This document shows positions 1 through 9,361 of a stretch of 64,000 nucleotides of DNA, one piece after another. The position numbers and the translations under genes are program-made. A model generated the notes under the pieces. That model made no database searches and was not told the DNA's origin. It saw only the letters and a list, made by a program, of their open reading frames with translations. Numbering within the stretch: position 1 is the first letter of the stretch; each line of letters starts with the position of its first letter. Origin of the DNA: Streptomyces sp. NBC_00353 (lineage in GTDB: Bacteria > Actinomycetota > Actinomycetes > Streptomycetales > Streptomycetaceae); NCBI RefSeq assembly GCF_036108815.1, contig NZ_CP107985.1, positions 2,604,001 to 2,668,000 of the forward strand, read 5' to 3'.

Positions 1-1396
1 GCTCCCGGCCGATGCCAGACTTCCCGAAGCCGCCCCACTCCGCCTGCGGCAGGTAGGGGTGGAAGTCGTTGATCCAGACGGTGCCGTGGCGCAGCCGGCC
101 CGCGACCCGGCGTCCGCGGCCCGCGTCCGCAGTCCACACGGCGCCGGCGAGTCCGTACTCGGTGTCGTTCGCGAGAGCGACGGCCTCGTCCTCGGTACGG
201 AAGGTCTCGACGGTCAGGACCGGTCCGAAGATCTCCTCGCGCACGACGCGCATGGATCGGTCGCAGTGGTCCAGAACCGTGGGCCGATAGAAGTACCCGG
301 GGCCTTCGGGGCGCTCGCCACCGGCCCGCAGCACCGCACCTTCCTTCAGCGCGGAGGCCACGAACTCCTCGGTCCTGACGAGCTGCTGCTCGGAGACGAG
401 AGGACCGCATTCGACACCGTCGTCGGTGCCGCGGCCGATGCGGATCCTCGTGGCGCGCAGGGCGAGTTCGGTGACGAAGCGGTCGCGGACCGACTCCTCG
501 ATGATCAGCCGGGAGCCGGCGGAGCAGACCTGCCCGCTGTGGATGAAGGCGGCGTTCAGTGCCTGGTCGACGGCGGTGTCGAAGCCCTCGTCGGTGGCGC
601 ACGCGTCCGCGAACACCACGTTGGGGTTCTTGCCGCCGAGTTCGAGCGCGACCTTCTTGACGGTGTCCGCGACGGCCCGCATCACCTTCGTACCGCTGGC
701 GAGTCCGCCGGTGAAGGAGACGAGATCGACGTCGGGGTGGTCGGCGATCCGGGCACCGACGGCGGCACCGGCACCGGTGACGATGTTGGCCACACCTGCG
801 GGCAGTCCGGCCTCGACGAGCAGCGCGACGAGGGCAACGGTGGTCAGCGGCGTGATCTCACTGGGCTTGATCACAAAGGTGTTGCCCGCGGCGAGTGCAG
901 GCGCGATCTTCCAACTGGCTTGGAGCAGCGGGTAGTTCCACGGCGTGATGAGTCCGCAGACTCCGACGGGCTCGTGCACGACGACGCTGTGAATCTCGTC
1001 GGATCCGGCGTCGACGACGCGTCCGCCGCTCTCGTTCATGACGAGGTCGGCGAAGTAGCGGAAGGCGTCGCGCACGCAGTCCACGTCGACGCGTCCCTCT
1101 TCGAGCGTCTTGCCGGCGTCCCGGCACTCCAGAGCGCCGATCTTCTCCCGGTCGCGCTCCAGCAGGTCGGCCACCCGTCTGAGCAATGCCGCCCGCTCCG
1201 CGACGGGCGTGTGCGGCCAGGGGCCCTTGTCGAAGGCCGCCCTGGCTGCGGCGACGGCGGCGTCCGTGTCCGCGACGCCACCCTCCGCGACGACGGTGAA
1301 CGCCGTCGCGTCGACGGGGTCGAGAATCTCGCGCGTGGCGCCGGAGGCGGCTTCTCGCCACTCTCCGCCCACGTGGATGGTCTTTTGTGCCGACAC
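1..1396 (-). CDS. aldehyde dehydrogenase (betaine- or aminobutyraldehyde-type), 3' end outside window
   Basis: NAD(P)-dependent aldehyde dehydrogenase, oxidising an aldehyde to its acid in the cytoplasm. The reading frame is open from a GTG at 1396 to the left edge, about 465 codons, so only the last few dozen residues are missing. The N-terminus reads MSAQKTIHVGGEW. The general-base glutamate lies in LELGGKNP and the nucleophilic cysteine in SGQVCSAGSR, and the C-terminal part has EEIFGPVLTVETF and WINDFHPYLP. A GAGG Shine-Dalgarno lies six bases before the GTG. The WINDFHPYLPQAEWGG segment resembles betaine-aldehyde and gamma-aminobutyraldehyde dehydrogenases, but the substrate cannot be fixed from sequence. 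No partner gene is visible in the window, and the next feature upstream is a decayed transposase. Confidence 0.9.
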   Translation of the reverse strand, partial: MSAQKTIHVGGEWREAASGATREILDPVDATAFTVVAEGGVADTDAAVAAARAAFDKGPWPHTPVAERAALLRRVADLLERDREKIGALECRDAGKTLEEGRVDVDCVRDAFRYFADLVMNESGGRVVDAGSDEIHSVVVHEPVGVCGLITPWNYPLLQASWKIAPALAAGNTFVIKPSEITPLTTVALVALLVEAGLPAGVANIVTGAGAAVGARIADHPDVDLVSFTGGLASGTKVMRAVADTVKKVALELGGKNPNVVFADACATDEGFDTAVDQALNAAFIHSGQVCSAGSRLIIEESVRDRFVTELALRATRIRIGRGTDDGVECGPLVSEQQLVRTEEFVASALKEGAVLRAGGERPEGPGYFYRPTVLDHCDRSMRVVREEIFGPVLTVETFRTEDEAVALANDTEYGLAGAVWTADAGRGRRVAGRLRHGTVWINDFHPYLPQAEWGGFGKSGIGRE

Positions 1397-1539
1397 GTCG
1401 AACCTCGACCTTCTTGAGCTGGTTTGTCTGATAAGGGGGCATCCCAGTGACCTGGTCCTCTTCCCCGGAAGGTGAAAGCCATGCGCAACGATTGACCGAA
1501 AGTGACTGGGCTCACGCGTGTGCGCTGCCGCGGCCGGTC

Positions 1540-1966
1540 TTCGGTACCTCATGGCAGACCGTCCACCGGCGGTTCACCGAGTGGACTGCCGCGCGGGTGC
1601 GGGCCAAGCTCCACCGCCTGGCTCTGGACGAACTCGGCGCCCTCGGGAAGCTGGACCGGTCGCGGTGCGCCATCCCGCCGATCTGCTCGCCCCACGGCCC
1701 GCGTCGGCGCCGCCCTGCCGAACTCCAAATACGACTACAACCACCTGCGCAGGTGGCTCCGTTCACGCAACATCACACCTCGCATCGCGCGCAAAGGTGT
1801 GGAGTCTTCACAGCAACTGGGACGCCACCGTTGGACGGTAGAACGCACGGTGGCGTGGCTGAGCGGCTGCCGCAGCCACCATCGCCGGACCTGGCCCGGC
1901 GCCGTGTTCAGCGCTGTTCATGCCGATCTTCCGCACGGTCGGTCCGGGTTCATCATGCCTTCCTAG
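1540..1966 (+). pseudogene. IS5-family transposase remnant, frameshifted and internally deleted
   Basis: Two fragments of one transposase lie in different frames. The first (about 1540-1670) gives WQTVHRRFTEW and LHRLALDELGALGKLDRSR, matching the N-terminal helical part of Streptomyces IS5-type transposases. The second (about 1721-1890) gives KYDYNHLRRWLRSRNITPRI and LGRHRWTVERTVAWLSGCR, the C-terminal DDE block with its glutamate in VERT. The stretch RRRRPAEL, which normally directly precedes the KxYDY segment, is still in the first frame, so a +1 shift falls near 1710-1720. The central part carrying the first two catalytic aspartates is missing, and the last 25 residues are degraded. The element cannot encode an active enzyme. 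No terminal inverted repeats or target duplication were recognised. Confidence 0.8.
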
Positions 1967-1995
1967 CCTGTGCTGGCTGCAGCCGTCACCAGACG

Positions 1996-2029
1996 GGAAA
2001 CACCCGACCCCGGAGGCCGATGTGTTTCC
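1996..2029. repeat. inverted repeat upstream of the phospholipase gene
   Basis: GGAAACAC (1996-2003) and GTGTTTCC (2022-2029) are perfect 8-base arms around an 18-base spacer. The repeat lies about 50 bases before the phospholipase start, where an operator or a leader hairpin could sit. It could also be debris from the neighbouring insertion sequence. Confidence 0.4.
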
Positions 2030-2081
2030 GGAGACGGTCCCTGTCCGGGCGCAGCCCCTCCACTGAGCGAAGGAACGTGTC

Positions 2082-4280
2082 ATGCCCTCACCAACCAGTA
2101 GACGCGACTTTCTCCGCCGGTCGGCCACGACTCTGGGGGCGGCGACTGCCGCGTCCGTGCTCCCTGGATCCATCAGCCGGGCCCTCGCCGTCGACGCGGC
2201 CGTCCGCACGGGAACCGTCAAGGACGTCGAGCACGTCGTGATCCTGATGCAGGAGAACCGCGGCTTCAACCACTACTTCGGCACGATGCGCGGTGTGCGC
2301 GGCTTCGGCGACCGGTTCCCGATCCCGCTCGAGAGCGGCAAGCCGGTCTGGTACCAGTCCGACGGCGCGCGGGAGATCCCGCCGTACCACCTCGACCCCG
2401 AGCGCTCCAGCGCCCTGCTCATCCCCTCGACGCCGCACTCCTTCGCCGACGCGCAGGCCGCGTGGAACCAGGGCAAGCTCGGTCACTGGCCGAAGTACAA
2501 GACCGAGTACTCCATGGGGTACTACCGGCGCGACGACATCCCGTTCCAGTTCGCCCTCGCCGAGGCGTTCACCATCTGCGACTCCTATCACTGCTCCATC
2601 ACCACCGGCACCGACCCCAACCGCATCACGTTCTGGTCGGGTTCCAACTTCAACCCCGAACTCGGCCGCCAGGGCGTCAACTCCGGCCCCGACCAGTCCG
2701 AGCCCAACAACCTCCGGTGCTGGATCACCGGCAAGTGGGTGCCGGACGCGTGGCCGCAGACCTACAAGTACGCGAGCAACGCGTTCACCTGGGACACCAT
2801 CCCGGATGTACTGGAGCGCGCCGGCATCAGCTGGCACATCTACCAGGACATGAACGACAACTGGACCGGCGCGATGAACGGCTGCCTGGCGTTCGAGAGC
2901 TTCCGCAACGCCCAGCCGGGCACGCCGGTGTACGAGCACGGCATGACCGGCGGCCCCGACTTCCTGGACCGGCTCCGCCAGGACGTGCTCGAGGACACCC
3001 TGCCGCAGGTCTCCTGGGTGCTGACGACCGCCTCCAACTCCGAGCACCCCGGCGCGGGTTCCAGCCCGACGCACGGTGGCAACTTCACCGCCGACGTGCT
3101 GGACGCGCTGACCGCCAACCCGGAGGTGTGGAGCAAGACCGTCTTCCTGCTCACCTTCGACGAGAACGACGGCCTCTTCGACCACGTCCCCGCACCGGCC
3201 GTCCCGTCGTACAACCTCGACGGCACCCTCGCCGGCAAGTCGACGGTCCCGGTGGACGGCGAGTACTTCGACGCGTCCGGCAAGCCGTCGTCGTGGCTCA
3301 AGGCCGACGACACGGCCACCGGGACGACCCGCCCGTGGGGCATGGGCCCGCGCGTGCCACTCTACGTCGTCTCCCCGTGGAGCCGGGGCGGCTGGGTCGA
3401 CTCCGAGGTGTTCGACCACACCTCGGTCGGCATGTTCCTCGAGCAGCGCTTCGGCGTCCAGATAGACGCCATCAGCCCGTGGCACCGCGCCGTCTCCGGT
3501 GACCTCACCTCGGCGTTCGACTTCAAGCACCCGAACAAGCAGCGGTTCCCGGAACTCCCCGACCAGAGCGACTGGGCCGCCTCCGACGCCCACCAGCGCA
3601 CCATGCCTTCGCCGAAGGCGCCGGCGGCACCGGAGCCGCTGTTCCAGGAGCGCGGGACGCGCTACTCCCGCGCGCTGCCGTACGAACTGCACACCGACGC
3701 CTCCACCGACCACGGCACGGGCACGGTCACCCTCCAGTTCCTCAACTCCGGTCACAAGGGTGCCGTCTTCCACGTGTACGACAGGCTTCATCTCGACCGG
3801 ATCCCGCGGCGTTACACCGTCGAGGCCGGGAAGCGGCTCGCCGACGTGTGGGACGCCACGGCCACGGACTCGGGCGCGTACGACCTCGAGGTCCACGGTC
3901 CGGGCGGCTTCTTCCGTTCCTTCACCGGGAATACGGCCTCCAAGGCCAACCCGGAGCTCCGGGTCCGGTACGACCGTCACGGCAAGTCCGTCCTCGTCAC
4001 CGTGCACAATCCCGGACCGAAGGCGGTCACGCTGCACGTCGAGCCCCACGCCTACCGCTTCACCGAGCCCCGGACGATCCATGTGCCGTCCCGCAAGGAA
4101 GTCGAGCGGCGCTGGTCGCTGAACCCGAGCGGTCACTGGTACGACTTCACCGTCACCGTGGACGGCTCGTCGCTCGAGCGCCGCTTCGCCGGCCGCGTGG
4201 AAACCGGCGGGGACGGCATCAGCGACCCGGCCATGGCAGCCCACATCCAGCAGGCGGAGAGTGCCGTAGGCGCCAACTGA
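2082..4280 (+). CDS. secreted phosphocholine-specific phospholipase C
   Basis: Extracellular phosphoesterase of the bacterial non-haemolytic phospholipase C family, which hydrolyses phosphatidylcholine or sphingomyelin-type lipids. It is 732 residues, the usual size. The N-terminus has a Tat signal: SRRDFLRRS, a hydrophobic stretch, then a cleavage region near residues 35-40. The catalytic phosphoesterase domain (about 45-500) starts with VVILMQENRGFNHYFG, including the conserved QENRSFDHYF-like metal-binding segment, and contains TTGTDPNR and LLTFDENDGLFDH. The last about 190 residues form two beta-rich repeats typical of this family. The ATG is preceded by GAAGGA at good spacing. A strong terminator follows the stop, so the gene is probably monocistronic. 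Related streptomycete enzymes are often phosphate-regulated, but no PHO box was identified here. Confidence 0.93.
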   Translation: MPSPTSRRDFLRRSATTLGAATAASVLPGSISRALAVDAAVRTGTVKDVEHVVILMQENRGFNHYFGTMRGVRGFGDRFPIPLESGKPVWYQSDGAREIPPYHLDPERSSALLIPSTPHSFADAQAAWNQGKLGHWPKYKTEYSMGYYRRDDIPFQFALAEAFTICDSYHCSITTGTDPNRITFWSGSNFNPELGRQGVNSGPDQSEPNNLRCWITGKWVPDAWPQTYKYASNAFTWDTIPDVLERAGISWHIYQDMNDNWTGAMNGCLAFESFRNAQPGTPVYEHGMTGGPDFLDRLRQDVLEDTLPQVSWVLTTASNSEHPGAGSSPTHGGNFTADVLDALTANPEVWSKTVFLLTFDENDGLFDHVPAPAVPSYNLDGTLAGKSTVPVDGEYFDASGKPSSWLKADDTATGTTRPWGMGPRVPLYVVSPWSRGGWVDSEVFDHTSVGMFLEQRFGVQIDAISPWHRAVSGDLTSAFDFKHPNKQRFPELPDQSDWAASDAHQRTMPSPKAPAAPEPLFQERGTRYSRALPYELHTDASTDHGTGTVTLQFLNSGHKGAVFHVYDRLHLDRIPRRYTVEAGKRLADVWDATATDSGAYDLEVHGPGGFFRSFTGNTASKANPELRVRYDRHGKSVLVTVHNPGPKAVTLHVEPHAYRFTEPRTIHVPSRKEVERRWSLNPSGHWYDFTVTVDGSSLERRFAGRVETGGDGISDPAMAAHIQQAESAVGAN

Positions 4281-4288
4281 TACCGGCC

Positions 4289-4323
4289 CCGGGCGTCGCA
4301 GAGACACACCCTGCGGCGCCCGG
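4289..4323 (+). terminator. rho-independent-type terminator of the phospholipase gene
   Basis: A 13-base stem (CCGGGCGTCGCAG with CTGCGGCGCCCGG, one G-T pair) encloses a 9-base loop and begins 9 bases after the phospholipase stop. It has no T-run, as is common for Streptomyces terminators. It also lies downstream of the opposing phosphatase gene and may serve both directions. Confidence 0.75.
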
Positions 4324-4391
4324 GTAGCTCGCATCACAACCGGTGCGCACCACGGTGGGCTCAGATCTCTCCGACATCGTTCCCGGGAGTT

Positions 4392-6458
4392 TCACGCCGT
4401 GGGCCTCAAGGGCTGCGTCCGGGCGATGAGCAGGGCGACGTCATCGGGGCCGTCGAGACGCCGCAGCTCCTGAAGGAGCCGGTCGCAGGTTTTCTCCAGG
4501 GAACGGTCGGGCGCGTCCAGCACGCGAAGGAGAGTCTTCAGGCGTCTGTCGATGGGGTCTTGGCGGGTTTCGACCAGTCCGTCGGTGTACAGGACCAGCT
4601 GGTCGCCGAGGCCGAGGTCGAAGGTGGTGGTCTCGAAGGAGACGCCACCCACTCCCAACGGGATGCCGGTGGGCAGGTCGAGCAGTTCCGGATGCTTTCC
4701 GCTGCGCACGAGGACGGGGGGAAGGTGGCCGGCGGTGGCGATGTGGCACTCGGCGCGGTGTGGGTCGTAAACGGCGTACACGCAGGTGGCGATGGAGTGC
4801 CCCAGCCCCGAGGTGATCTTGTCCAAGTGCTGAAGAACCTCGGCGGGGTCGAGGTCGAGGTCGGCGAAGGCACTGGTGGCGGCACGCAGACGGCCCATGA
4901 TGGCGGCAGCGCCGATGCCGCTGCCCATGACGTCGCCCACAACGAGTGCGGTCTTGTCGCCATCGAGCGGCAGGACGTCGTACCAGTCGCCGCCGACCTC
5001 GAATGCGGCCTGTGCGGGCCGGTACCGGGAGGCAACCTGCAGGCCGGGAAGGCGGGGCGGGTGTTCCGGAAGGAGGCTGCGCTGCAGGGTCTCGGCGGCG
5101 TTGCGCACCCTCTGGTGCGAGCAGGCGTTGTCGATGCACATGGCGGTGCGAGAGGCCAGCTCACCGGCGAGGGCGAGGTCGTCCTCGTCGAAGGGCAGCG
5201 GGTTGCGCGCACGGGTGAGGCCCAGGAAGCCGAGGATCTGGCCGCGCGCGGTGAGTGGGACCGCGATGTAGGAGTGCACGCCGGCGCGGGCCAGCAGGGC
5301 AGCGGCGTGGTCGTCGCGGGCGATGCGCGCCAGGTCGTTGTCATCCGCTCGGGTGATCAGGATCGGGCGGCCGGTGCGTACGCATTCGGTGGCCAGTCGG
5401 CCGGTGCCGTAAGCGGCCAGGTGGCCGGGTGGGTCGGCGGCCTCAGCGGCTTCGGTCGGGTATGCGGCCTTGACCGCGAGGGCGCGAAAGAGCGCGGGGC
5501 CGTCGCGAGCTGCCAGGTGACAGTCTTCCAGGACGGAATCCAGGACGTCGACCGCGACCACGTCGGCGAGCTCGGGAACGGTGACCTCGGCCAGCTCCCG
5601 GGCGGTCTTTTCCACCTCCAAGGTGGTGCCGATGCGCACGGAGCTGTCGGCGATCAGGGCCAGACGCCGCCGGGCCCTGGCAGCCTCCATGGCTGCCTGA
5701 TGCCGGTCGGTGACATCCACCACCAGTTCGGCCACCCCGAGGACCCGCCCCTGGGGGTCCTCCAGCCGGTACAACGAGATCGACCAGGCATGCTCGTGCT
5801 CCGGGTCGGCGGGGCTGCGGCCGACGACGGTGGACCGCTCGACCATGGGGATCCCGGTCTCCAGGACCTGCCACATCGCGGACTCGACCACCTCGAACTT
5901 CGAGGAGGTCATGATCTCGCGGTAGTGCCGGCCGAGGTGGTCATCCGCGGGTATGCCGTGCATCCGCTCCAAGGCGGGGTTGACGGACACGTACCGCAGG
6001 TCGGTGTCGAGGATCGCCAGCCCCATGGGGGACTGGGAGATCAGCCGGGTGGACAGTGCGACGTCCCGCTCCACCTCACGCAACGTCGACTCGTCGGTAG
6101 CGAGCCCGAGGGCGTAGAAGTCACCGCGGTCGTCCAGCAGCCTCGTGTTACGGAACTCCACCAGACGGGCGCTGCCGTCCTTGTGCCGGATGGGGAACGC
6201 TCCGGCCCAGCTCTCACCGGTCCCCATGACGTGGGCGAACAGCTTGATCATCAGTTCCCAGTGCTGTTCATGGACGAGCACCTGCACCGCGTACCGCCCG
6301 AGCACCTCATCAGCGGCATAGCCGAACACTTTCTCGGCCTGCGGGCTCCACAGGACGATCCGCCCATCGCCGTCCAGCAGCAGCGCGGCGAAACCGAGGA
6401 GGTCCACCAGCCCGCTCGGCTGCGACGACCGCGCCTCCGGCCGACCGGCGTCAGCCAC
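4392..6458 (-). CDS. PAS-PAS-GAF-PP2C (SpoIIE/RsbU-type) serine phosphatase
   Basis: Cytoplasmic sensor phosphatase of 688 residues. A first PAS domain (about 15-125) carries LLLDGDGRIVLWSPQAEKVF and a second (about 135-255) carries SPMGLAILDTDLRYVSVNPA. A GAF domain follows (about 265-440), then a PP2C domain (about 460-680) with the metal-binding segments VGGDWYDVLPL, VVGDVMGSG and DDVALLIA. Proteins of this design dephosphorylate STAS-domain anti-anti-sigma factors and so release alternative sigma factors. Unlike two relatives in the window it has no C-terminal HATPase domain. No anti-sigma or STAS gene is nearby, so its target is unknown. The start at 6458 (ATGGC) fits the PAS start. It is the first of three such phosphatases within 7.5 kb, all on the minus strand. 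Confidence 0.9.
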   Translation of the reverse strand: MADAGRPEARSSQPSGLVDLLGFAALLLDGDGRIVLWSPQAEKVFGYAADEVLGRYAVQVLVHEQHWELMIKLFAHVMGTGESWAGAFPIRHKDGSARLVEFRNTRLLDDRGDFYALGLATDESTLREVERDVALSTRLISQSPMGLAILDTDLRYVSVNPALERMHGIPADDHLGRHYREIMTSSKFEVVESAMWQVLETGIPMVERSTVVGRSPADPEHEHAWSISLYRLEDPQGRVLGVAELVVDVTDRHQAAMEAARARRRLALIADSSVRIGTTLEVEKTARELAEVTVPELADVVAVDVLDSVLEDCHLAARDGPALFRALAVKAAYPTEAAEAADPPGHLAAYGTGRLATECVRTGRPILITRADDNDLARIARDDHAAALLARAGVHSYIAVPLTARGQILGFLGLTRARNPLPFDEDDLALAGELASRTAMCIDNACSHQRVRNAAETLQRSLLPEHPPRLPGLQVASRYRPAQAAFEVGGDWYDVLPLDGDKTALVVGDVMGSGIGAAAIMGRLRAATSAFADLDLDPAEVLQHLDKITSGLGHSIATCVYAVYDPHRAECHIATAGHLPPVLVRSGKHPELLDLPTGIPLGVGGVSFETTTFDLGLGDQLVLYTDGLVETRQDPIDRRLKTLLRVLDAPDRSLEKTCDRLLQELRRLDGPDDVALLIARTQPLRPTA

Positions 6459-7126
6459 GCCCCCCTTCGACCTCGCTCACCCGGGCACTCCTTCCGTCGG
6501 CTGGCCGCGTGGACCCTCCCACGCCCCGGTCCGTGGCCCGACCACTTACCTGCGGCCCGTCCCCCTGTTCACTGAGTGCTTCGGTTTCCATGGTCCCCCG
6601 GATCGATCGAACACACATCCGTCCGTACGGGGCCGTCGGACCGAGCCCAGCCGATGCGCCCTTCGGCCGGCGGTTGCGCGGCGGCCGCGCGGGCTCCGCC
6701 GACGTCGTCCACGAGAACCGTGGCGGCCTCGATCCCGGACGGCGACCGGGACGCGAAGCCACGGGGTGTGGAGGTCGCGCCGGTTCAGCACCAACTGCAC
6801 CGGCGTGTCCTCCGCGTACCGATCCTCACCACTGGACCGCCCCAACTCCTCATGGGCCTGCTGAAGTTGGGACGCCGATTCCGCACAGGCAGTCAGGGTC
6901 CCCCGTCGGCCTGACGCCAGCCGGACAGAGGACCGGGATGCGGTGCTCCCGATCACCACCGGTGGAGCATCCCCCGGCGCCGCCGAGGCGGTCGCGCCGC
7001 CGCGTCGGCCCACAACAAAAGAATTGACCATATGTTCGAATTCTTTGTCAGTCAGAGGGCACGAACAACGAATAGCGTGGCCGGCCAGTCACCAGTCATG
7101 TCCCTCGACCAGGAGGCAGTCAGACC
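6459..7126. other. long intergenic region with one doubtful open frame
   Basis: These 668 bases separate the divergently transcribed phosphatase and VOC genes. A minus-strand frame is open from 7031 to 6546 (161 codons, start MVNSFVVG). It has high G/C at third positions, but its product resembles no family I know, is extremely arginine-rich in its second half and lacks a convincing ribosome site. It may be a decayed gene. The 7010-7070 part is AT-rich compared with its surroundings, includes the palindrome TTCGAA, and probably holds the VOC gene promoter, but I could not assign -35 and -10 boxes with confidence. Confidence 0.4.
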
Positions 7127-7915
7127 ATGGCCGCAAGACCTGAAGGCGCGCCCTGTTGGGCCGACGCGATGTTCCCCGACCTGGAGGCCGCCAAGGGCTT
7201 CTACGGTGAACTGCTGGGCTGGACCTTCGGCGAGTCGTCGGAGGAGTACGGCAACTACACGCAGGCGTACTCGGGCGGCAAGAATGTCGCCGCCCTCTCC
7301 CCCCAGATGCCCGGCTGGGAAGGCCCGCCGGCCTGGAGCATCTACATCTCCTCGTCGGACGTCGACGCCGCCGCCGCCAAGATCCGCGACAATGGCGGCG
7401 AGTTGATGATGGAGCCCATGTCCGTCGGCGAGTTCGGCAAGATGCTGATGGCCAAGGACCCGAGCGGCGTCGTCTTCGGCGTCTGGCAGGCGGGCACGCA
7501 CGAGGGCTTCGAGAAGCAGGGCGAGGCCGGCGCGTTCTGCTGGGCCGAGGTCACCACACGCGATGCCGAGAAGGCCGACGGCTTCTTCCCCGCTGTCTTC
7601 GGTTACGGCGTAAAGACCATGCAGGACGAGGCCATCGACTTCAAGCTCTACGCCCTCGATGACGACACCGCGCTCGGCCGGATGAAGATGACGAAGGACT
7701 GGCCAGCCGAGGTCCCTCCGTACGTCAACGTCTACTTCGCTGTCGACAACTGCGACGACGCGATCGCCACCGTCACCAAGCACGGCGGCCACGTGCACTT
7801 CGGCCCGCACGACAGCCCGTTCGGCCGCTTCGCGGCCGTCTCCGACCCGCAGGGCGCGGCCTTTTCCGTGATCGACCTCAAGACAACGAAGGGTGAGATG
7901 CCCAAGATCACCTGA
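7127..7915 (+). CDS. VOC-superfamily protein with two glyoxalase-fold domains
   Basis: A 262-residue cytoplasmic protein made of two glyoxalase/bleomycin-resistance domains (about 8-120 and 135-258). Domain 1 shows PCWADAMFPDLEAAKGFY and domain 2 FCWAEVTTRDAEKADGFF, both the usual first strand and helix. Each ends with a DP(S/Q)G turn before the last strand (AKDPSGVVFGVWQ and SDPQGAAFSVID). Such duplicated VOC proteins are common in Streptomyces and their substrates are mostly unknown. The start is fixed by AGGAGG upstream of the ATG. A strong terminator follows. A second two-domain VOC gene of the same kind lies at 11886-12719, beyond two phosphatase genes. It could be a hydroxylase-like or resistance protein, and no metal-ligand assignment was attempted. 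Confidence 0.85.
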   Translation: MAARPEGAPCWADAMFPDLEAAKGFYGELLGWTFGESSEEYGNYTQAYSGGKNVAALSPQMPGWEGPPAWSIYISSSDVDAAAAKIRDNGGELMMEPMSVGEFGKMLMAKDPSGVVFGVWQAGTHEGFEKQGEAGAFCWAEVTTRDAEKADGFFPAVFGYGVKTMQDEAIDFKLYALDDDTALGRMKMTKDWPAEVPPYVNVYFAVDNCDDAIATVTKHGGHVHFGPHDSPFGRFAAVSDPQGAAFSVIDLKTTKGEMPKIT

Positions 7916-7946
7916 GCGAGGGGGAACCGCCGCCCCTCCCTGCTCC

Positions 7947-7975
7947 GGTCCGCGGCCGCTCGTCGGCCGCGGACC
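7947..7975 (+). terminator. terminator after the VOC gene
   Basis: Perfect 12-base stem GGTCCGCGGCCG / CGGCCGCGGACC with a 5-base loop, 32 bases after the VOC stop codon. It lies between convergent genes and may act in both directions. Confidence 0.75.
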
Positions 7976-8073
7976 GACCACGAAGGACGCCGAGCGGCAG
8001 GATCGGTCCCGCTCTGCTGCTGCGGCAGCCGCTCGCCGCGCTCATCCCCGCTGTCGCTTCCGGAGCCGTGGCG

Positions 8074-9222
8074 TCACTCGTCAGCATGGATGATCTTTCC
8101 GTGCGGGCGGTCCCAGTGGTGGGCGGGTGGTCGGTGGATCGCGATGAGGGCGGCGTCGTCACCGAGGCGTCCGCCGGCGTGGGCGAGGAGATCACGCCGG
8201 ATGTGGTGCAGGAGCGCCTTGGGGTTGCACTCGGTCCACTGTGCCGCGCGCTGCGTGAACGGATAGAAGTCACCGGCCCGGTCACGGGCCTCGATGACGC
8301 CGTCGGTGTACAGGACGAGGGTGTCTCCGACCTCGAAGGTGAACACGTCAAGGGTGTGGGCGGGTCGCGTCAGGCCGAGCCCCAGCGGGGGCGCGGGATG
8401 CAGACTCGGGACGGTGACGGAGTGGCCGGGGCTGAGCAGCAGGGGCGGGGGGTGCCCGCAGCCGGTCATCCGGGTGATGTGGTCGTCGTCGGGGATCTCC
8501 AGCAGCAGGGCGGTGACGAAGCGTTCCCCGACCTCACCCTCCGGCTCGGAGAATTCTGCCTGGTAGCGGTCCACGCTCTGATCCAGGGCGTCGGCCAGTG
8601 CGGGCAAGGACGTGTGCTGGTGGGCGGCCTCGCGGAAGGCGCCGAGGAGCAGTGCGGCCTCTCCGATGGCCGCCAGGCCCTTGCCCCGCACATCCCCGAT
8701 CATCACTCGGGTACCGCCGTCGGTGCGGGTCGCCGCGTACAGGTCACCACCGATCTCGGCCTCGTCCTCGGCGGCCAGGTACAGGCAGGCAGTCCGCAGT
8801 GGACCGATCCGGTCCGGGAGGGGCCACAGCAGCACGTGCTGCGCGGCCTCGGCCACCGACCGCACCTGCGCCAGCTTCCGTTCGCGCCGTTCGCGCACCA
8901 CGCAGAAGCACACGATCAGACATGAGAGCACCGCCAGCGCGACGACCTGCACCACCACGTTGCGGGAGAAATACGCGCCGAAGTGCCAGCCGATGTAAGC
9001 CTGGGCAGCCACGGCGAGGAGTCCGATCGCACCGGTCGGCCGGGGACCGGCGAACGAGGCGGTGATCGCCGGTGCGATGACCAGCAGCGGGCCGAGGTGC
9101 ACGTCGGCCGGGACCAGGATGTCCACGACCGTGATCACCACGATGAGCGCGATCGGGATCACCAGCAGCGCATGGCTCGACTGCCATGGCCGCCAACCGG
9201 CAGAACGCTGCCCACCGCCCAT
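8074..9222 (-). CDS. membrane-anchored PP2C (SpoIIE/RsbU-type) phosphatase
   Basis: A 382-residue membrane phosphatase. Residues about 15-115 hold three to four hydrophobic helices (HALLVIPIALIVVITVVDI and VVVQVVALAVLSCLIVCF are examples). A short basic linker RERRERKLAQVR follows, then a cytoplasmic PP2C domain with EIGGDLYAATR, MIGDVRGKGL and DDAALIAIHR. It probably signals from the membrane to an anti-anti-sigma factor. The frame is open further upstream to 9402, but that would overlap the next gene. The ATG at 9222 has GGAAG close upstream and starts just before the first helix, so I chose it, with a GTG at 9231 possible. It lies 139 bases downstream of a second phosphatase gene on the same strand. 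No sensor domain other than the membrane part is visible. Confidence 0.85.
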   Translation of the reverse strand: MGGGQRSAGWRPWQSSHALLVIPIALIVVITVVDILVPADVHLGPLLVIAPAITASFAGPRPTGAIGLLAVAAQAYIGWHFGAYFSRNVVVQVVALAVLSCLIVCFCVVRERRERKLAQVRSVAEAAQHVLLWPLPDRIGPLRTACLYLAAEDEAEIGGDLYAATRTDGGTRVMIGDVRGKGLAAIGEAALLLGAFREAAHQHTSLPALADALDQSVDRYQAEFSEPEGEVGERFVTALLLEIPDDDHITRMTGCGHPPPLLLSPGHSVTVPSLHPAPPLGLGLTRPAHTLDVFTFEVGDTLVLYTDGVIEARDRAGDFYPFTQRAAQWTECNPKALLHHIRRDLLAHAGGRLGDDAALIAIHRPPAHHWDRPHGKIIHADE

Positions 9223-9361
9223 AGCTTCCACAGTGCACCGTCCGAGGGAGGCTGACGAGCGGGGCACACCACGAAGACCTGGCCAGGCGGGGAAGACCGC
9301 CTGGCGGCAGTCGTCGAGCAGGCGTATCCGCGCGCACGGCCGCGTCCCGAGTCCCACCGAC

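Noticed and set aside
59..1417. Plus-strand frame opposite the aldehyde dehydrogenase
   Set aside because: Composition artefact; the minus strand carries the full catalytic motifs.
6546..7031. Minus-strand frame of 161 codons in the gap between phosphatase and VOC genes
   Set aside because: No family likeness, arginine-rich second half, no clear ribosome site. Kept only as a note in the gap description.
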